This document shows, piece after piece, positions 5,854-7,296 of a stretch of 7,296 bases of DNA. The notes below the pieces were generated by a model, which worked only from the letters and a program-made list of their open reading frames with translations, ran no database searches and was not told the DNA's origin. How positions within the stretch are numbered: the first letter of the stretch is position 1; every line of letters starts with the position of its first letter. The translations under genes and the position numbers were made by a program. The stretch comes from Microcaldota archaeon (lineage in GTDB: Archaea > Micrarchaeota > Micrarchaeia > Micrarchaeales > Micrarchaeaceae): NCBI GenBank assembly GCA_021816645.1, contig JAKAXF010000029.1, forward strand, positions 1 to 7,296, read 5' to 3'.

Positions 5854-6762
5854 TCAGCGTACGCTCGCTACTATGCCGTCTATCACTCCGTTAACTCCAA
5901 CTCCTCCCGTCGCCCTGACGACTATCCTGTGGCTCAGCACCGGCCTGGCAAGATACTTGATGTCGTCTATTGTTACCTCGTCCCGGCCCTCTATGAGCGC
6001 CTTCGCCTTGCTGCACTTCATGAACGCGATCTCGGCTCTCGGGCTGCCTCCCATCACTACGTGTATGTCGCTCCTCGTCGCGTCCACGAGCCTGGTTATG
6101 TAGGCAAGTATGTCGTCAGATATTTTTATCCCATCAACCGCGCGCTGCATCTCCATTATCGTGCTGGTGTCCACTACGCTGTTAATCTTTATACTCTCGT
6201 CCTTTTCCTTGATCCTGAGCATTGCCTGCTCCTCTTCCATCGTGGGATACGAAACGGCTATTCTCAGCAGGAACCTGTCAGTCAGCACCTTAGGCAGCGA
6301 GGTTGTTCCCTCTATGTTCAAGGGGTTCTGCGTAGCCAGCGCTATGAAAGGCTTCGGCAGCGGTATCGTCTGATCGCCTATGGTCACCTGCTTCTCTTCG
6401 AGCGCCTCGAGAAGCGCGGTAGTGGTCTTGGGCGGAGCCCTGTTCAGCTCGTCCACGAGCAATATGTTGGTGAATATGGGTCCCTTCTTCAGAACCACGT
6501 TGCTCTTCTCGTCGAGGTACGTGTAGCCTATAATATCCCTTATATCAAGATCCGGCATACCTTGTATCCTGTTGAACTCTGCGTTTACCACCTCTGCCAG
6601 GGTTTTCGCCATTGTTGTCTTGGCTACCCCCGGGACCCCTTCGAGCAGCGCGTGCCCGTTCGCCACCATAGCTATGAACATAAGCTTTATGACGTCCTCC
6701 TTGCCAGCGATCTTCTTCCCTACCTCGTTCCTTACGTTCTCGTAAACCCCTTTAGCGTCCAC
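5854..6762 (-). CDS. MoxR-family AAA+ ATPase
   Basis: The 302-residue protein matches a full-length MoxR ATPase, a cytoplasmic AAA+ chaperone family whose members usually act with von Willebrand A-domain partners to mature or activate other complexes. Visible motifs in order: Walker A GVPGVAKTT (42-50), a RIQGMPDLDIRDIIG stretch (65-79), Walker B LLVDELNRA (101-109), sensor 1 ATQNP (143-147), arginine finger in LTDRF (160-164), sensor 2 GGSPRAE (238-244), and the C-terminal lid with ARPVLSHRI (272-280). All ATPase residues look intact. The segment after RIQ departs from the usual FTPDLLPSD wording. The start is GTG 6762; a TATA-like box about 24 bases upstream implies a leaderless message. 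The usual partner genes (DUF58 or vWA proteins) do not follow: the next minus-strand genes are L29 and aIF1. The target is therefore unknown. Confidence 0.93.
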   Translation of the reverse strand: MDAKGVYENVRNEVGKKIAGKEDVIKLMFIAMVANGHALLEGVPGVAKTTMAKTLAEVVNAEFNRIQGMPDLDIRDIIGYTYLDEKSNVVLKKGPIFTNILLVDELNRAPPKTTTALLEALEEKQVTIGDQTIPLPKPFIALATQNPLNIEGTTSLPKVLTDRFLLRIAVSYPTMEEEQAMLRIKEKDESIKINSVVDTSTIMEMQRAVDGIKISDDILAYITRLVDATRSDIHVVMGGSPRAEIAFMKCSKAKALIEGRDEVTIDDIKYLARPVLSHRIVVRATGGVGVNGVIDGIVASVR

Positions 6763-6780
6763 ACAAAAACCTTATTAATT

Positions 6781-6790
6781 TAACTATAAG
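6781..6790 (-). promoter_or_regulatory. TATA box of moxR
   Basis: Read on the minus strand as CTTATAGTTA, this element is centred about 24 bases before the GTG at 6762, the spacing expected for a leaderless archaeal transcript. No ribosome binding site precedes the GTG. It sits back to back with the rpoF promoter in the 111-base divergent gap. Confidence 0.4.
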
Positions 6791-6814
6791 AACTAATACT
6801 GAATATGCAGTAAA

Positions 6815-6824
6815 CATTATAAAA
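6815..6824 (+). promoter_or_regulatory. TATA box of the rpoF operon
   Basis: CATTATAAAA is a good TATA-like sequence. It predicts transcription from about 6846, giving a leader of about 28 bases that carries the ribosome binding site of rpoF. Confidence 0.5.
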
Positions 6825-6861
6825 CTCTTGCAAACAAAGCGAAAAACTGCACTACGGACGT

Positions 6862-6869
6862 GGAGGTGA
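6862..6869 (+). promoter_or_regulatory. Strong ribosome binding site of rpoF
   Basis: GGAGGTGA, an eight-base match to the typical archaeal Shine-Dalgarno sequence, ends four bases before ATG 6874. It fixes the rpoF start and is the strongest ribosome binding site in the window. Confidence 0.85.
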
Positions 6870-6873
6870 AGAC

Positions 6874-7200
6874 ATGATAGGCAAAAAATCAGAGTTAAAG
6901 GGAGATGCGCTTATAAACGATGTAGTAGAGATACTCGAAGAGCGCAAGAAGAAGGGCGCGCTCACATACGAGCAACAGAGGACGTACGACCACGCTAAGA
7001 TTCTCGAGATCCAGAAAAAGAAAGCGGAAAAGGAGAAGAAGGAGCTCGAGGAGCTGGGCATACTCAGCCCTTCAGCGATAGTAAAAATACTTGAAATATC
7101 GCCAAAGAACGTTCAGGTCCTCACACAGCTACTGGCCAAGGAACAAAGAGTATTCAGTGATGAGGAGAAGAAGAAGATAATTTCAATTGTAAGCAGTTGA
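6874..7200 (+). CDS. rpoF: DNA-directed RNA polymerase subunit F (Rpo4, Rpb4 homologue)
   Basis: The 108-residue protein matches archaeal Rpo4, which pairs with Rpo7/RpoE to form the polymerase stalk involved in initiation, RNA binding and termination. The diagnostic stretch LTYEQQRTYDHAK (30-42) is near the N-terminus. A Lys/Glu-rich helix follows (43-62), then LSPSAIVKILEISPKNVQVL (64-83) and an ending with FSDEEKKKIISIV (94-106), the HRDC-like domain typical of the family. The start is set by the GGAGGTGA site. A DUF655-like gene begins 36 bases downstream, a well-known archaeal neighbour of rpoF. The ribosomal L21e gene often found just upstream is absent; the divergent moxR gene takes its place. 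Confidence 0.9.
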   Translation: MIGKKSELKGDALINDVVEILEERKKKGALTYEQQRTYDHAKILEIQKKKAEKEKKELEELGILSPSAIVKILEISPKNVQVLTQLLAKEQRVFSDEEKKKIISIVSS

Positions 7201-7236
7201 GTGCTATAATGCATTGTATAAAGTACTGTGGTGCTG

Positions 7237-7296
7237 ATGGAAGAAGCCGAGGAATCAAAGGAGAGAAGAGAGGAGTATGCGAGAGTCATCGACTTC
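7237..7296 (+). CDS. Start of a DUF655-family protein (3' end outside the window)
   Basis: Twenty codons are visible from ATG 7237 to the window edge, beginning MEEAEESK and ending EEYARVIDF. The E-Y-A-x-V-I/L-D-F/Y pattern close to the N-terminus, directly after rpoF, is typical of the archaeal DUF655 family, predicted nucleic-acid-binding proteins usually found between rpoF and the rRNA dimethyltransferase gene ksgA. GGTG at 7230-7233 precedes the ATG as a likely ribosome binding site. The call rests on a short segment plus gene order. In-frame GTG codons at 7228 and 7231 are possible alternative starts. Confidence 0.6.
   Translation, partial: MEEAEESKERREEYARVIDF

Noticed and set aside
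5803..6783. Plus-strand ORF (326 codons) covering all of moxR
   Set aside because: It is the antisense shadow of moxR, with a Tyr/His/Arg-rich composition, no conserved motifs and no start signals.
1..7296. CRISPR array, transposon, prophage or toxin-antitoxin system
   Set aside because: I found no direct repeat array, transposase, integrase, terminal inverted repeats or paired small toxin-like genes on either strand.

Overview
The window is a gene-dense piece of an archaeal chromosome. Archaeal ancestry is clear from a DnaG-type primase with TOPRIM motifs, an aIF1/SUI1 factor with an N-terminal zinc knuckle, RNA polymerase subunit Rpo4/RpoF followed by the start of a DUF655-type gene, TATA-like boxes spaced for archaeal promoters, and a mix of leaderless starts and starts with strong GGTG/GGAGGTGA ribosome binding sites. 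The compact layout and relocated ribosomal genes would suit a reduced DPANN-type archaeon (for example the Micrarchaeota/ARMAN group), but that placement is inference and has not been tested by phylogeny.

Layout. Bases 2-1453 (+) hold the 3' part of a membrane protein resembling the C-terminal domain of archaeal A24 prepilin/preflagellin peptidases, a lipoate-protein-ligase-like gene, and a tRNA-Gly(GCC) with encoded CCA. An endonuclease/exonuclease/phosphatase (EEP) superfamily gene follows on the same strand and ends at 2253. It converges with a minus-strand gene (2269-3489) for an unrecognised 406-residue coiled-coil protein. A 286-base gap without a convincing gene separates that gene's start from dnaG (3776-5260, +). 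dnaG converges, four bases apart, with a minus-strand pair, L29 (uL29) then aIF1, coupled by a TGATG overlap. Upstream on the minus strand lies a MoxR-type AAA+ ATPase (5854-6762). It is divergent from rpoF (6874-7200, +), and rpoF leads into a truncated DUF655-like gene running off the window.

How the genes relate. Most of the right half is information processing: primase, initiation factor, ribosomal protein and RNA polymerase subunit. The left half is accessory: protein export or pilus maturation, cofactor attachment and a hydrolase. No phage, transposon, CRISPR or toxin-antitoxin system is evident, and I see no convincing new multi-gene system. The points most worth a second look are the unknown coiled-coil protein, the C-A mismatch in the tRNA acceptor stem, altered conserved motifs in the lipoate ligase and aIF1, the L29-aIF1 pair outside its usual ribosomal cluster, and the long low-complexity linker in DnaG.
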